Counted from the first letter of the stretch, positions 1 through 9,825 are shown. The stretch: DNA of 64,000 nucleotides from Flavobacteriaceae bacterium (GCA_029248885.1 JAQWIL010000017.1:62001-126000); one strand, 5' to 3'. The notes: a model not told the origin generated them from the letters alone. Program-made: numbers and translations.

Positions 1-7
1 TTGGTAG

Positions 8-39
8 AGGAGTGCATCATTGCACTCCTTTACTTTTTT
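8..39 (+). terminator. Rho-independent terminator of an upstream plus-strand gene
   Basis: A 9-bp perfect stem (AGGAGTGCA / TGCACTCCT) with a TCAT loop is followed by TTACTTTTTTT on the plus strand. There is no T-run on the other side, so it should end a plus-strand transcript whose gene lies left of the window. It abuts the 3' end of the convergent membrane-protein gene. Confidence 0.75.
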
Positions 40-469
40 ATGGCCATTCAGACCAAGGAATACGGCTGAGCAAGAGTACAAGCCCCAATAAATAAAATAA
101 GCCAATCCGCATAAATCGCTTTCCACTTTCAGCTTGCCGTTTGTGCATCGACCAGCCCATGGTGATCAGAACCACAGCAAGGATATTGGTAATCGGGTGC
201 TCTACCAAGTACAAACGTAGGGTACTATCGCCCATTACCGCACCCATGCCTTCCTGCCAAGCACTAAAGCGTGGAGATACAAAATAGAGGATCAATCCGA
301 TAAGCAATTGAATATGGGTGACAATCAGCGCAAAGAGAGAAATGCGTAAGTCTTTGATCGTAAAGGGTTTGTTGGAAAATCGTCCAATAAAGGCATTTAA
401 GATGGCAAAAACCAAGACGCCGAGAACGATATACGCCCAATAAGAATGGATACTTTGTAGGATACTCAT
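38..469 (-). CDS. Small four-helix membrane protein, cytochrome b561-like
   Basis: This 143-residue protein has four hydrophobic segments, at about residues 10-28, 40-64, 91-105 and 121-137. The architecture is that of small 'cytochrome B'-type membrane proteins that are common and uncharacterised in Flavobacteriia. Two histidines (one in VTHIQLL, one in VEHPITN) lie near the membrane-segment ends and could be heme ligands, but the evidence is too thin for a firm assignment. It is the last gene of the long minus-strand run and starts 42 bp after the ABC ATPase stop. Start is ATG at 469. Membrane location is well supported; function is inferred only from the fold pattern. Confidence 0.6.
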   Translation of the reverse strand: MSILQSIHSYWAYIVLGVLVFAILNAFIGRFSNKPFTIKDLRISLFALIVTHIQLLIGLILYFVSPRFSAWQEGMGAVMGDSTLRLYLVEHPITNILAVVLITMGWSMHKRQAESGKRFMRIGLFYLLGLVLLLSRIPWSEWP

Positions 470-511
470 AACAGATGGTTTATCACAAAGGTAAACAATT
501 CAAAATAGTTA

Positions 512-2158
512 TCAATTTACGACGTTTTTTTGGGCTTGATGATCTCGGATTTGCTGATAAACGGCATCGGCCTCATCAAGATTCATGATGTTGCCATTTT
601 GCAAATGCAGAATTCGATCAGACATATAGCGCACCACTTCAAGGTCGTGGGCAATAAATAAATAGGTAAATCCATAGGTTTCTTTGAGCTCGTTGAGCAA
701 GTTGAGTACTTGCGCTTGAACCGAACGGTCGAGAGCCGAAACGGATTCATCGCACACAACGAGTTTTGGCTGAACTGCCAAGGCACGTGCAATCCCGATT
801 CGTTGACGTTGTCCACCCGAAAACACATGGGGGTAGGCATGCATATGAGCAGCTTCCAAACCCACTTGTTCAAGAAGTTGAACGGCACGATCGATTCGTT
901 CCGCTTTGTTGCCGCCAATGTTGTGTACCAGCATGGGTTCTGTCAGGATTTTCTCGACCTTTTGCTTGGGATTTAGTGAGGAAAACGGGTCTTGAAAAAT
1001 CAGTTGTACGTCTTTGCGATACTGCTTTAAAACTTCGCCTTTAAGCGTATCGATTTTGGTTCCGGAATAATAAATCTCACCCTGGTCGGGTTGGGTGAGC
1101 TTGAGCAGACAATTCCCCAAGGTCGATTTCCCACTTCCCGAGTTACCGACAAGGCCCAAGGTTTCGCCTGGATAGAGAGAAAAGTTGATTTCATGCAGCG
1201 CATGATGGGACTGTTTTCCTTGTCGAAATGTTTTTTCAAGCCCTTTCACTTCAAGGATTGGGGGCTGTTCATAGATTCGTTTGTGGCGTTTTTTTCGCGC
1301 TGCGATTGTTTCGTTGGCGGGCTTGGCACTCCCATTGATAAAATCTTGAACGGTTTGCAGGCGTTTTGGACGCTGATCGACTGGAGGAACGGCATTGATC
1401 AGCCCTTTGGTATAGGGCGATTGTGGGCGTTGAAAAAGTTGTTTGACAGTTCCCATTTCTTCACAGAATCCTTTGTTGAGCACCAGCACGCGATCGGTCC
1501 AGTGCTGTACCAAATTCAAGTCGTGAGAAATTAGTATAATACTCATTTTGCTTTGCGACTGAATCGATTTGAGCAAGGCCATAATTTCTTCTTGCACCTC
1601 GGGGTCGAGTGCTGTGGTGGGCTCATCTGCGATAAGAAGTTTGGGATTACAGGCGATTGCAATGGCAATCAACACTCGTTGTTGTTGTCCACCACTGAGT
1701 TGGTGGGGGTATCGATTGGCAATGGACTTGGGATCGGGAAGCCTGACCTTGTCCAAAAGAGAAAGCATAAACGCTTGTTGGTCTTTTTTGGGGAGGGGAC
1801 TGTGCAAGGCAATCATTTCCAAAATTTGCTTCCCACAGCGCATACTTGGATTGAGTGCGCTCATCGGGTCTTGAAAAATCATGCCCATTTGTTTTCCACG
1901 AAGTGCTTGAAACTGCTTTTCGTCGAATGGAATCAGGGTTTGATCCGCAAAATCCATACGGGAAGCGTGTAAACTTTCACCCTGATTGGGGAGCAAGCCC
2001 ATCAGTGACATTGCAGTTACCGACTTTCCACTTCCCGACTCGCCAACGATTCCTAAAATTTCATTGTGATGAATTGAAAAGGAGAGATCCGAAACCACCT
2101 TCACACCACCCAGTCGAATGGACATTTTCTCAACGGTCACCAATGCTTGTTTCGGCAT
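512..2158 (-). CDS. Fused two-domain ABC transporter ATPase (peptide/nickel family)
   Basis: A 548-residue protein with two complete nucleotide-binding domains. Domain 1 has Walker A GESGSGKS (residues 39-46), signature LSGGQQQR and Walker B LLIADEP. Domain 2 (from about residue 300) has GNSGSGKST, FSGGQRQR and LVVCDES. The oligopeptide-type C-terminal extension (SPYTKGLINAVPP) follows domain 1. The arrangement is that of YejF/DppD-DppF fusions, which power peptide or related uptake through inner-membrane permeases. No permease or substrate-binding gene lies nearby, so the partners must be encoded elsewhere. It begins 9 bp after the exonuclease stop and is probably cotranscribed with it. Family assignment is secure; the substrate is unknown. 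Confidence 0.9.
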   Translation of the reverse strand: MPKQALVTVEKMSIRLGGVKVVSDLSFSIHHNEILGIVGESGSGKSVTAMSLMGLLPNQGESLHASRMDFADQTLIPFDEKQFQALRGKQMGMIFQDPMSALNPSMRCGKQILEMIALHSPLPKKDQQAFMLSLLDKVRLPDPKSIANRYPHQLSGGQQQRVLIAIAIACNPKLLIADEPTTALDPEVQEEIMALLKSIQSQSKMSIILISHDLNLVQHWTDRVLVLNKGFCEEMGTVKQLFQRPQSPYTKGLINAVPPVDQRPKRLQTVQDFINGSAKPANETIAARKKRHKRIYEQPPILEVKGLEKTFRQGKQSHHALHEINFSLYPGETLGLVGNSGSGKSTLGNCLLKLTQPDQGEIYYSGTKIDTLKGEVLKQYRKDVQLIFQDPFSSLNPKQKVEKILTEPMLVHNIGGNKAERIDRAVQLLEQVGLEAAHMHAYPHVFSGGQRQRIGIARALAVQPKLVVCDESVSALDRSVQAQVLNLLNELKETYGFTYLFIAHDLEVVRYMSDRILHLQNGNIMNLDEADAVYQQIRDHQAQKNVVN

Positions 2159-2167
2159 GTTTGCAAG

Positions 2168-2881
2168 TTATTCTTTTGCGCTTACATGTGCAATCTCATT
2201 GTCGGCAAGCAAGGGAAAACGCGCAAATCTCAAGATGACTTGAGCCACTGCCAACACGTCTTGCTCACAATAGCGAACAATGCGTTCCAGATTATTGTCC
2301 CGATAATACACATGGGCAACTTGACTTCCGTCGATGTCTGTTTTGGGAGAGGGGATGTTTAAGGTATGTGTGAGTAGTTTGAGAGAAGTGTAGTGTTTGT
2401 AGTCGCCAAATTTCCAAAGCTCCAATGTGTCGAGATGAGGAACTTCCCATGGCTTTTTCCCAGCGATTTGTAGTGCTTGTGGCAATTCCAAACCGTGAAC
2501 CATCATCCGCCTTGCGATGTATGGGAAGTCAAATTCTTTGCCATTGTGAGCACATAGACGGTGATAAGGTCGAGAAAAATGACTGTTGAGCAGTTGGGAA
2601 AAATTTGTGAGGAGCTCGACTTCTTCTCCGTAAAAACTTGTTATACGAAACTGCCGTGGTTTTGACTGTAAGGAAGTGAAATATCCAACCGAAAGGCAAA
2701 TGATTTTACCAAACTCTGCCCATATGCCAGCTCGCTCATAAAAATCAGCAGCAGAGGTATCTTTTCGCTGGTAGCTGGTTTTATCGGCAAAAAGCTGTTG
2801 GGCTTTATCAGAAAGGTCATCAAAGCTGGGGTGTAATGGGACGGTCTCAATGTCGAGAAAAAGAATATTTTCAAGTTTCAT
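2168..2881 (-). CDS. DEDD-family 3'-5' exonuclease (PolB-like, predicted)
   Basis: About 237 residues with the three exonuclease motifs in order: LFLDIETVP near the N-terminus (D and E metal ligands), AHNGKEFDFPYIARRM in the middle (D), and YCEQDVLAV near the C-terminus. The last has the Y-x3-D spacing of the DEDDy subgroup. The protein resembles the 'predicted 3'-5' exonuclease related to the PolB exonuclease domain' that occurs stand-alone in Bacteroidota. It probably trims single-stranded DNA or RNA; the substrate cannot be told. I chose the ATG at 2881 over a TTG two codons upstream. It overlaps the end of the serine hydrolase gene by 11 bp, implying coupled translation. Confidence 0.85.
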   Translation of the reverse strand: MKLENILFLDIETVPLHPSFDDLSDKAQQLFADKTSYQRKDTSAADFYERAGIWAEFGKIICLSVGYFTSLQSKPRQFRITSFYGEEVELLTNFSQLLNSHFSRPYHRLCAHNGKEFDFPYIARRMMVHGLELPQALQIAGKKPWEVPHLDTLELWKFGDYKHYTSLKLLTHTLNIPSPKTDIDGSQVAHVYYRDNNLERIVRYCEQDVLAVAQVILRFARFPLLADNEIAHVSAKE

Positions 2882-4031
2882 TGTCAAGGGCTAACATTTG
2901 AATGGCCTCTCGAACAAATAATGGCAGATCAGCGGGCGTATCGGAATCGGGTAAATTGGGCATGCTGCGATGACCAAGTCGCACGACAATCAAGTCGTAC
3001 GCTGGCAAGACAATCACATATTGCCCCAAATGTCCTCGCATACTGAAGAACGCTTTGCCGTCCACATCACCAAGCCACCAACCATAACCATATTGTGGGC
3101 TGGCTTCAAAACGAGGGCGTATGGCTTTGGCGGTAAAGGTTGAGTCGATCAGTTGCTCTCCGTTCCAAACGCCATGGTTTTTAAACAGCTTGCCAAAACG
3201 TGCAAAATCACGTGCATTGGCGTTCCAACAGCAATAGGCCTTTTCCAAGCCATGAGTTTTGCTATCGAGAATCCAAGAGGTAGGGTGCTCCACGCCCATG
3301 GGGTTCAAGAAATAATCACGAAGCAGTGAACGAATCGATTGACCGGTGGCTTGTTGTAGAGCCATCGCCAACAGTTGAGAACTTCCACTTTGATATACAA
3401 ATTGCTGACCCGGTTCGGCTTCGACAGGAATAGTTTTCATCAAACTTGCCATATCTTTCTCCACATAGGTTCTGGGTGTAATTGTGAGCAGGTTTTCATA
3501 ATCTTCTTTCCACTTGATACCAGAAGACATACTTGCCAAATCGCCCATACTGACTTCTTTGGCATAGTCTCCTGTGAGCCAAGGTAAAAAGTCGATCACT
3601 TTCTGGTCTTCACTGTCCACATCACCTGCTTCAATAGCCTTGGACAAGGCCGCAGCAACAATCGTTTTTATCATTGAAAACGAATTGCTTTTGGAGTCGA
3701 TTCCATAGTCGTCAAAATAACGTTCGTGCCATAGGGAGTCGTTTTTGATAATTAAAAAGGCCACGGTTCCGAGCTCTTCATGAAGACGCTCGAGGGGGGC
3801 TTGGCTAGCGGTGAGATTATAATCTTCGTGCATAGGCCAAGCTTGCGGGTTGTCGCTCGGGGAAATTTCTGCATTGTCGAAATACAAATAATCGTCGATT
3901 CCAGCAGTGGTGCGTCCAGTTTCCAGCACTTTGGCGACGAGTTGAAAAACAAAACCATTTCCAGTTAGCTGTAAAACCGCAATCAGGCCTATAATAATGA
4001 CGACAACTGGGCGAATGATTTTTTTCAACAT
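2871..4031 (-). CDS. Serine hydrolase, class C beta-lactamase/esterase family
   Basis: About 386 residues. The N-terminal hydrophobic segment (residues 5-25) is a signal anchor or uncleaved signal. Active-site motifs are visible: SMIK (the S-x-x-K nucleophile and lysine), YQS (the Y-x-N equivalent) and GHLGQ (the K/H-x-G equivalent near the C-terminus). This is the penicillin-binding-protein-like fold shared by class C beta-lactamases, D-aminopeptidases and esterases. Such chromosomal copies are usually peptidases or esterases rather than resistance enzymes. Start is ATG 4031; a GTG one codon upstream is possible. It lies 57 bp after hemB in the same direction, so it may be read from the hem transcript. 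Confidence 0.85.
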   Translation of the reverse strand: MLKKIIRPVVVIIIGLIAVLQLTGNGFVFQLVAKVLETGRTTAGIDDYLYFDNAEISPSDNPQAWPMHEDYNLTASQAPLERLHEELGTVAFLIIKNDSLWHERYFDDYGIDSKSNSFSMIKTIVAAALSKAIEAGDVDSEDQKVIDFLPWLTGDYAKEVSMGDLASMSSGIKWKEDYENLLTITPRTYVEKDMASLMKTIPVEAEPGQQFVYQSGSSQLLAMALQQATGQSIRSLLRDYFLNPMGVEHPTSWILDSKTHGLEKAYCCWNANARDFARFGKLFKNHGVWNGEQLIDSTFTAKAIRPRFEASPQYGYGWWLGDVDGKAFFSMRGHLGQYVIVLPAYDLIVVRLGHRSMPNLPDSDTPADLPLFVREAIQMLALDNET

Positions 4032-4088
4032 CACGGCTTAGATTATACGACCCAATGTACAAAAACTATTTCAACTGTTTAGAGGGGG

Positions 4089-5063
4089 TTATCCCAGCAG
4101 CGTTACAGCATCTTTGGCGGAATAACTTGCAATGATCGAAGCGCCTGCACGTTTAAAAGCGAGGAGTTGTTCCATCATCACCGTTTCGTAATCCAACCAA
4201 CCTTTTTCAGCAGCAGCTCGTAGCATGGCATATTCCCCACTAACTTGATACACCGCCAAAGGCACATCAATGGTATCGTGCAAATCGCGGAGGATATCCA
4301 AATAAGCAAGGCCTGGCTTGACCATCACAAGGTCGGCTCCTTCTTCGATGTCGAGAAGGACTTCATCCATGGCTTCTTTTCGATTGGCGGGATTCATCTG
4401 AAAGGTTTTTTTATCCCCAAATCCTGGGGCCGAGTCCAAAGCATCTCGAAAAGGACCGTAAAAACTCGAGGCATATTTTGCGGCATAGCTCATAATACAA
4501 GTATCTGGAAATCCGCTATTTTCGAGCGCCTTTCGAATCTGAAGTACCCGCCCGTCCATCATATCGCTTGGCGCCACTACATCGGCTCCTGCTTGCGCAT
4601 GGCTGAGCGCCATTTGCGCCAGCACCTCAACGGTTGCGTCATTGACGATGGTATTGTTTTCCACGATGCCGTCATGCCCAAATGAGGAATAGGGGTCAAG
4701 TGCCACATCCGAAAAAACAGCCATTTCGGGAACCGTAGCTTTGATCGTTTGAATAGCGCGTTGCATCAATCCGTCAGGGTTGAGGGCTTCTGTGCCAGCG
4801 TTGTCTTTTAGGTGGTCTTCTACTTTGGCAAAAACCAAAACCCCCTTGAGCCCCATCTTCCAAAGCAAGAGAACTTCCTTTTGGATTTCATCCAAGCTCA
4901 TGCGGTAAATCTTTGGCATGGAGGGAATCTCTTCTTTTACACTCTTACCTTCCACCACAAATAGGGGAACGATAAAGTCATGGGGGTGAATATGTGTTTC
5001 TTGCACCAAGTCTCTCAGCGCAGCACTTTTGCGTAAACGTCGTTTTCTACGAATGGGATACAT
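4089..5063 (-). CDS. hemB: Porphobilinogen synthase (delta-aminolevulinate dehydratase)
   Basis: Condenses two 5-aminolevulinate molecules into porphobilinogen in the cytoplasm. The 324-residue length is normal. Both Schiff-base lysine contexts are present: AAKYASSFYGPFR and MVKPGLAYLD. The metal site reads DVALDPYSSFGHDG, with aspartates where the zinc-type enzymes have cysteines, so this is the Mg-dependent class. I take ATG at 5063; a GTG one codon upstream directly abuts the hemF stop. It is the last hem gene of the minus-strand cluster, downstream of hemF. Confidence 0.97.
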   Translation of the reverse strand: MYPIRRKRRLRKSAALRDLVQETHIHPHDFIVPLFVVEGKSVKEEIPSMPKIYRMSLDEIQKEVLLLWKMGLKGVLVFAKVEDHLKDNAGTEALNPDGLMQRAIQTIKATVPEMAVFSDVALDPYSSFGHDGIVENNTIVNDATVEVLAQMALSHAQAGADVVAPSDMMDGRVLQIRKALENSGFPDTCIMSYAAKYASSFYGPFRDALDSAPGFGDKKTFQMNPANRKEAMDEVLLDIEEGADLVMVKPGLAYLDILRDLHDTIDVPLAVYQVSGEYAMLRAAAEKGWLDYETVMMEQLLAFKRAGASIIASYSAKDAVTLLG

Positions 5064-5066
5064 CAC

Positions 5067-5975
5067 TTATTGTTTTATCCAGTTGATGGGTTTTTGTAAT
5101 ACACGCACGAGGCGCTCTTCTTCCGAGCCAGGGGCTGGGCTAACGTTGTATTTCCACTGCACAGCGGGGGGAAGGCTCATCAGTATACTCTCAATTCGGC
5201 CTTGGGTTTTGAGTCCAAAGAGGGTGCCTTTGTCATGAATCAAATTGAATTCGACATAACGCCCTCGTCTCAGCTCTTGCCAGTTTCGTTGTTCGGGGCC
5301 AAACGGGAGGTCTTTTCGCTTGTTCACAATGGGGGTGTAACAATCCAAAAAGGCATCTCCTGCTGTGGTGACAAAGTCAAACCATTGTTCTATCGATCGT
5401 TCGTCACTCGCACGGCAATAGTCAAAAAACAATCCGCCAACTCCGCGCGCCTCATTCCGATGCGTGTTCCAAAAATAGCGATCGCATTTGTCTTTAAAGA
5501 TTTGATAGAACGTTGGGTCATGCGCATCACAAACCGACTTGCATTGCTGATGAAAATGCACCACATCCTCATCAAACAGATAATAGGGCGTGAGGTCGAT
5601 TCCCCCACCGAACCATTGATCGACAACTTTTTTGTTATTGTCGTAAAGCTCAAAATAGCGAAAGTTGGCGTGAACCGTTGGTACGAGCGGGCTATTGGGA
5701 TGGATTACCAAGCTGATGCCACAGGCAAAAAAATCACCCTGTTCTACCTTAAGGTATGCTTTCATGGGTTCGGGCAGTTGACCATAAACCTTTGACACAT
5801 TGACCCCGCCTTTTTCAAATACCGCTCCATTTTCGAGAATCCGCGACTGTCCTCCACCTCCGCCGGGGCGCTCCCAGTTATCGATTTGAAAGTGCGCTGC
5901 GCCATCGATTTCCTCCAGTGTGGAGCTAATGCGATCTTGCAGTTGGTCGATATAGGTAGAAAAGCGTTGTTTCAT
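5067..5975 (-). CDS. hemF: Oxygen-dependent coproporphyrinogen III oxidase
   Basis: Oxidative decarboxylation of coproporphyrinogen III to protoporphyrinogen IX, using O2. The 302-residue protein carries the family signatures WFGGGIDLTPYYLF, the histidine-rich DEDVVHFHQQC, GGLFFDY and the C-terminal RGRYVEFNLIHDKG stretch. Choice of HemF rather than the radical-SAM HemN in this cluster fits an aerobic organism. The ATG overlaps the hemE stop by one base (TGATG), so translation is probably coupled. Confidence 0.97.
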   Translation of the reverse strand: MKQRFSTYIDQLQDRISSTLEEIDGAAHFQIDNWERPGGGGGQSRILENGAVFEKGGVNVSKVYGQLPEPMKAYLKVEQGDFFACGISLVIHPNSPLVPTVHANFRYFELYDNNKKVVDQWFGGGIDLTPYYLFDEDVVHFHQQCKSVCDAHDPTFYQIFKDKCDRYFWNTHRNEARGVGGLFFDYCRASDERSIEQWFDFVTTAGDAFLDCYTPIVNKRKDLPFGPEQRNWQELRRGRYVEFNLIHDKGTLFGLKTQGRIESILMSLPPAVQWKYNVSPAPGSEEERLVRVLQKPINWIKQ

Positions 5976-7015
5976 CAGTACCGTCGTGGTTCATAGGATT
6001 TTACAGTATCGACAAAGGCCTTGGCATGGTCGACAGGGATATTGGGCAGAATACCATGACCGAGGTTTGCGATATAGTTGGTTGTACCAAATTGTTCAAT
6101 CATTTCCCGAGTTCGTTTTTGAATCTCTGGGATTGGACTCAACAGCCGAGCGGGGTCAAAATTGCCTTGCAGCGTCATTTGGCCACCAGTGAGATAGCGT
6201 GCATTTCGGGCAGTACACGTCCAATCAATTCCGAGGGCTTTTACCTTGGATTGTGCCATATCGTGAAGGGCATACCAACAGCCCTTGGCAAATAAAATCA
6301 CAGGAACCTCATCGCCGAGGGCATCGATAATTTGCTTACTGTAGTTCCATGAAAAAGCGGTGTAATCATCTGGCGAAAGCACCCCACCCCAAGAGTCAAA
6401 CAGTTGAACAGCATGAACTCCTGCCTTGTGTTTTGCCCGCAGATAAGCGATGGTGGTATCGGTAATTTTTTGCAGAAGTTGGTGTGCACTTTCTGGTTCA
6501 GAAAAGCAAAAGGCCTTGGCTTTGTCAAAGGTTTTGGATCCTTGTCCTTGGATCATATAGCAAAAGATCGTCCAAGGTGCTCCAGCAAAACCGATCAGTG
6601 GCACGCGACTGTCTAGACGTTCCAAGGTTTGTGTGATGGCTTCCATCACATAGTGTAAACGGTCGTTGACGTCGGGGATTTCAACCTTGTCAACATCGGA
6701 TTGGTTACGGATGGGATTTGGCAACCATGGCCCTAGGTCGGGTTTCATTTGCACGTCAACCCCCATGGCTTGTGGAACGACCAGGATATCACTAAACAGG
6801 ATGGCAGCGTCGGTTCCAATCTGATCGATGGGCATGACGGTAATCTCCGAAGCCAGTTCGGGTGTTTGGCATCGGGTAAAGAAGTCATATTTTTCTTTGA
6901 GCTTCATAAAGTCTGGCAGATATCTACCAGCTTGTCTCATCATCCAAACCGGGGGTCGTCGGAGTGTTTTGCCCGCAAGGGCCTGTAAGAAAATATCATT
7001 TTTTAGGGTACTCAT
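5975..7015 (-). CDS. hemE: Uroporphyrinogen decarboxylase
   Basis: Removes four carboxyl groups from uroporphyrinogen III to give coproporphyrinogen III. The 346-residue protein begins with the family signature [17 protein letters not shown], which holds the substrate-binding arginines. It also has [14 protein letters not shown] (the conserved aspartate), a QLFDSWGG stretch and GNFDP. The ATG overlaps the hemD stop by four bases. The gene order hemD-hemE-hemF follows pathway order. Confidence 0.97.
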   Translation of the reverse strand: MSTLKNDIFLQALAGKTLRRPPVWMMRQAGRYLPDFMKLKEKYDFFTRCQTPELASEITVMPIDQIGTDAAILFSDILVVPQAMGVDVQMKPDLGPWLPNPIRNQSDVDKVEIPDVNDRLHYVMEAITQTLERLDSRVPLIGFAGAPWTIFCYMIQGQGSKTFDKAKAFCFSEPESAHQLLQKITDTTIAYLRAKHKAGVHAVQLFDSWGGVLSPDDYTAFSWNYSKQIIDALGDEVPVILFAKGCWYALHDMAQSKVKALGIDWTCTARNARYLTGGQMTLQGNFDPARLLSPIPEIQKRTREMIEQFGTTNYIANLGHGILPNIPVDHAKAFVDTVKSYEPRRY

Positions 7016-7674
7016 CGTCTAAAATGTGTTGCAGCAGCAGCGACCAACAGGTCAGCGTCTGGCTTAGGTGAAACGGTTAGGTGCTCAGTCAGGGGGCGAA
7101 CAGCGGTTGCGGTGGTTTCTCCGATGCAAAAGCACCAGCTTGCACCAATCGAATTGGTTTGCAAATAACTTTCCACCCCACTTGGACTGTAAAACAACAA
7201 TCCCTGTGGCTCAGGAGTCTGTAAACGAGACACCAGATGCGTTTGGTAGGCAGTCACTTCAGCATAGGAAATCTCTGCTGATTGCATCCCTGTTGCAAAA
7301 TGAGGTAATTTTCGATTTCCACAAATGTGCAAAAAATGCTCATTTTTCATCGTTTTTTGAATAAAATCGACCAATTCTAGCATGTTTTGAGCTGTTTTGA
7401 TCACTTTTTGCCCATTTTTTTCCAATAGTAATTTGGTCTTTTCGCCCACGCAAAGCATCGGATTTTGATGTGCAGAAGCTGTTGGGTTGGCCAAAAAAGA
7501 GCGCACAGCATTCTGACTGCTAAACACCCAATAATTGGGTTTTTTTGGAATCGAAAAGGGTTGGATTTCGATCTGTAAAGCATCATAATCAACCACATCA
7601 CATTGGGCGGCCATCAATCGTTCAAGTTGATGAAAGCGAAGTTTTTTTGTCGACAACACAAGTGGATTAGTCAT
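7012..7674 (-). CDS. hemD: Uroporphyrinogen-III synthase
   Basis: Cyclises hydroxymethylbilane with inversion of ring D. HemD is poorly conserved, but this 220-residue protein keeps the two-lobed pattern: [10 protein letters not shown] near residue 53, a central stretch, [13 protein letters not shown] near residue 155, and [10 protein letters not shown] near residue 180. Position between hemC and hemE makes the call secure. It overlaps hemC by 8 bp and hemE by 4 bp. Confidence 0.93.
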   Translation of the reverse strand: MTNPLVLSTKKLRFHQLERLMAAQCDVVDYDALQIEIQPFSIPKKPNYWVFSSQNAVRSFLANPTASAHQNPMLCVGEKTKLLLEKNGQKVIKTAQNMLELVDFIQKTMKNEHFLHICGNRKLPHFATGMQSAEISYAEVTAYQTHLVSRLQTPEPQGLLFYSPSGVESYLQTNSIGASWCFCIGETTATAVRPLTEHLTVSPKPDADLLVAAAATHFRR

Positions 7675-8572
7675 GGCTTTTTAGCTTATCAAGTACCTGC
7701 TCCCCACCATTACGGACGAGAATTTCAGCAGCTTGTTTTCCAATATCGGGGTCTTGACGATCATAAGACTCTCGGACTTCAATATGTCGAGATCCGTCGG
7801 TTTCGGTCACAGATCCTACAAAGGAAATGCGATTGTTTTGAACCCTAGCATGGGCACCAATTGGCGCTGAACATCCGCCTTGAAGGGCACGTAAAAAGTC
7901 GCGTTCGGCTTGTACACAATCTTGTGTTGGCAGGTGAGCAAGCGGTTTTATGTTCTCTAGTAGTTTTGTTTCGTCTGCGCGGGTGGTCACCATGATGGCT
8001 CCCTGAGCAGGGGCAGGAATCATCCAATCGATCGGGGTATAGACAGCAGGGTCTATAGAAAGCCGTTCGAGTCCAGCTTGTGCAAAAATAGCTCCGTCCC
8101 AGTTATTGGCTTTGATTTTATCGATGCGGGTTTGAATATTCCCGCGAAGGGGTACAACATGATCGGTTTTATACGCAAAAAGCCACTGTGCTTGTCTGCG
8201 CAAACTACTGGTTGCGATGGTTCGTTGCGGAAGACGTTTCCAGTCTTTTTCTTGAAACACAAAAACATCACCAGCATGCCCTCTTTTTGGTACAAATCCC
8301 GCGACGATTCCCGCTGGGAGTTGGGTGGGTACGTCTTTCATACTGTGAACACAGAGGTCGACTTCGTTTTGGAGCAAGGCCTGATCGAGTTCTTTGGTAA
8401 ATACGCCCACAACGCCCATTTCATACAGGGGTTGAACGAGGTTGGTGTCTCCTGAGGAGTGAATCGGCACTAGCTCGGATGTTATCCCGATTTCCGAAAG
8501 GGCGTTTTGCACCCAATGCGCCTGCCACAGTGCCAGCGCACTGTTGCGTGTTCCAATTCGCAGCGGTTTCAT
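7667..8572 (-). CDS. hemC: Hydroxymethylbilane synthase (porphobilinogen deaminase)
   Basis: Polymerises four porphobilinogens into hydroxymethylbilane. In 301 residues the family landmarks appear in order: GTRNSALALWQA at the N-terminus, SSGDTNL, HSMKDVPTQLP, ATSSLRRQAQ, PAPAQGAI and LQGGCSAPIGAHA. The last contains the cysteine that holds the dipyrromethane cofactor. The ATG overlaps the hemA stop by four bases, so hemA and hemC are probably translationally coupled. Confidence 0.97.
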   Translation of the reverse strand: MKPLRIGTRNSALALWQAHWVQNALSEIGITSELVPIHSSGDTNLVQPLYEMGVVGVFTKELDQALLQNEVDLCVHSMKDVPTQLPAGIVAGFVPKRGHAGDVFVFQEKDWKRLPQRTIATSSLRRQAQWLFAYKTDHVVPLRGNIQTRIDKIKANNWDGAIFAQAGLERLSIDPAVYTPIDWMIPAPAQGAIMVTTRADETKLLENIKPLAHLPTQDCVQAERDFLRALQGGCSAPIGAHARVQNNRISFVGSVTETDGSRHIEVRESYDRQDPDIGKQAAEILVRNGGEQVLDKLKSHD

Positions 8573-9801
8573 TTGGAAGGGATATTAAAAACGTCTTGGA
8601 TGGTTTTTACACTTTCCGCAGTGTTGTCACTATTTCGCATATGATTGGCCACGCGATTTGTGATTTTTTGAATCAAGTGTTGAGAGAGTAAGGTGGCTTC
8701 TTCTGATTTGAGATGTGGGTGTTTTTTTTGGTGTTGGGCAAGGGCCTGTTGCTCCAATTTCTCCATCATTTGTTTGAGGGCCTGCACTGTAGGCGCAAAC
8801 GAACGTGTACCCAGCCAATCTATAAACTCTTCGACAACTTCGTCGATGATGACTTCCGCTTTTGGGATTTCTTTTTGGCGTTCGGCTAGGGTATTATCTG
8901 TGATTCTTGACAGCTCGTCTATGTGAATTCGTGTTACATTGGGAAGATCCAACACATCATCATCCACGTTTTTAGGGATCGACAAGTCGAGAACAAGCAG
9001 TGGGCTTTCGGTGTGAATCAATGACTTGGATAGGGTTGGCTTTTCGGCACCAGTGGCGACGATAATAATATCGGCTTTTCGAATTTCGACAGGCAGATCG
9101 GCATAGTCTTTTACGATCAGTTTAAATTTCCCTGCCATCTTCTCGGCACGTTTTCGGGTACGATTGATCAGAACGATATGGTCATTTCGGGTGTGTTTGA
9201 CTAGGTTTTCACAGGTGTTCCTTCCGATTTTGCCCATACCAAACAACAAAATATTTTTTTGATCAGGATTGTCGATATGGTCGAGGATATAGCGCACAGA
9301 GGCATAGGAAACTGAAGTGGTTCCCGATGAAATCTGGGTTTCATTTTTGATGCGTTTACTCGCTTGGATCACCGAGTTAAACAGGCGTTCGAATATGGAA
9401 TCGAGCAAGCGCATTTTTTTGGAGCGAATAAAGCTTTTTTTGAGTTGTGCGATGATCTCAAAATCGCCGAGAATTTGCGAATCCATACCTGTTCCCACGC
9501 GAAACAAATGGTTGAGAGCATCTTCGTCTTTCAACACATAGCCGATCTTTGAAAACACATCTGGATTCCCTTGCGAAAACGCACAAAGCAGTTCCACCAA
9601 TTCTTTGGTCTCGGTGCCATTGGCATAGATTTCCGTTCGGTTACAAGTCGAATGTACAGTGATGGATTGAATTTGCCTTGCTTGGGCAGCTTCCAGGAGC
9701 TTTTGTTGGGCACGAAGAGAAAGACTAAATTGCCCACGTGAGCTAACATCTGCTTTTTTATAGCTCACCCCGATACACGATAACGATAGTTGGTCTGTCA
9801 A
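8569..9801 (-). CDS. hemA: Glutamyl-tRNA reductase
   Basis: First committed enzyme of the C5 pathway: reduces Glu-tRNA(Glu) to glutamate-1-semialdehyde with NADPH. HSTCNRTEIYANG holds the catalytic cysteine; LFGMGKIGRNTCENL is the nucleotide-binding loop. The remaining 130 residues are the helical dimerisation domain. Length 410 residues is normal. No ATG is available at the N-terminus: the frame begins at TTG 9801, followed by a conserved-looking SLSCIGVSYKKAD, so TTG is the probable start. A TAGTTTTG -7-like element lies 24-32 bp upstream. It is the first gene of the minus-strand hem cluster and is divergent from the AraC-type gene. Confidence 0.95.
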   Translation of the reverse strand: MTDQLSLSCIGVSYKKADVSSRGQFSLSLRAQQKLLEAAQARQIQSITVHSTCNRTEIYANGTETKELVELLCAFSQGNPDVFSKIGYVLKDEDALNHLFRVGTGMDSQILGDFEIIAQLKKSFIRSKKMRLLDSIFERLFNSVIQASKRIKNETQISSGTTSVSYASVRYILDHIDNPDQKNILLFGMGKIGRNTCENLVKHTRNDHIVLINRTRKRAEKMAGKFKLIVKDYADLPVEIRKADIIIVATGAEKPTLSKSLIHTESPLLVLDLSIPKNVDDDVLDLPNVTRIHIDELSRITDNTLAERQKEIPKAEVIIDEVVEEFIDWLGTRSFAPTVQALKQMMEKLEQQALAQHQKKHPHLKSEEATLLSQHLIQKITNRVANHMRNSDNTAESVKTIQDVFNIPSK

Positions 9802-9825
9802 CTATGGAATGTTTGGAATTTGATA

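Noticed and set aside
2871-4031. Antibiotic-resistance beta-lactamase
   Set aside because: The catalytic motifs fit the broad class C serine hydrolase family, but the signal-anchor, the YQS motif and the housekeeping context fit a peptidase or esterase better.
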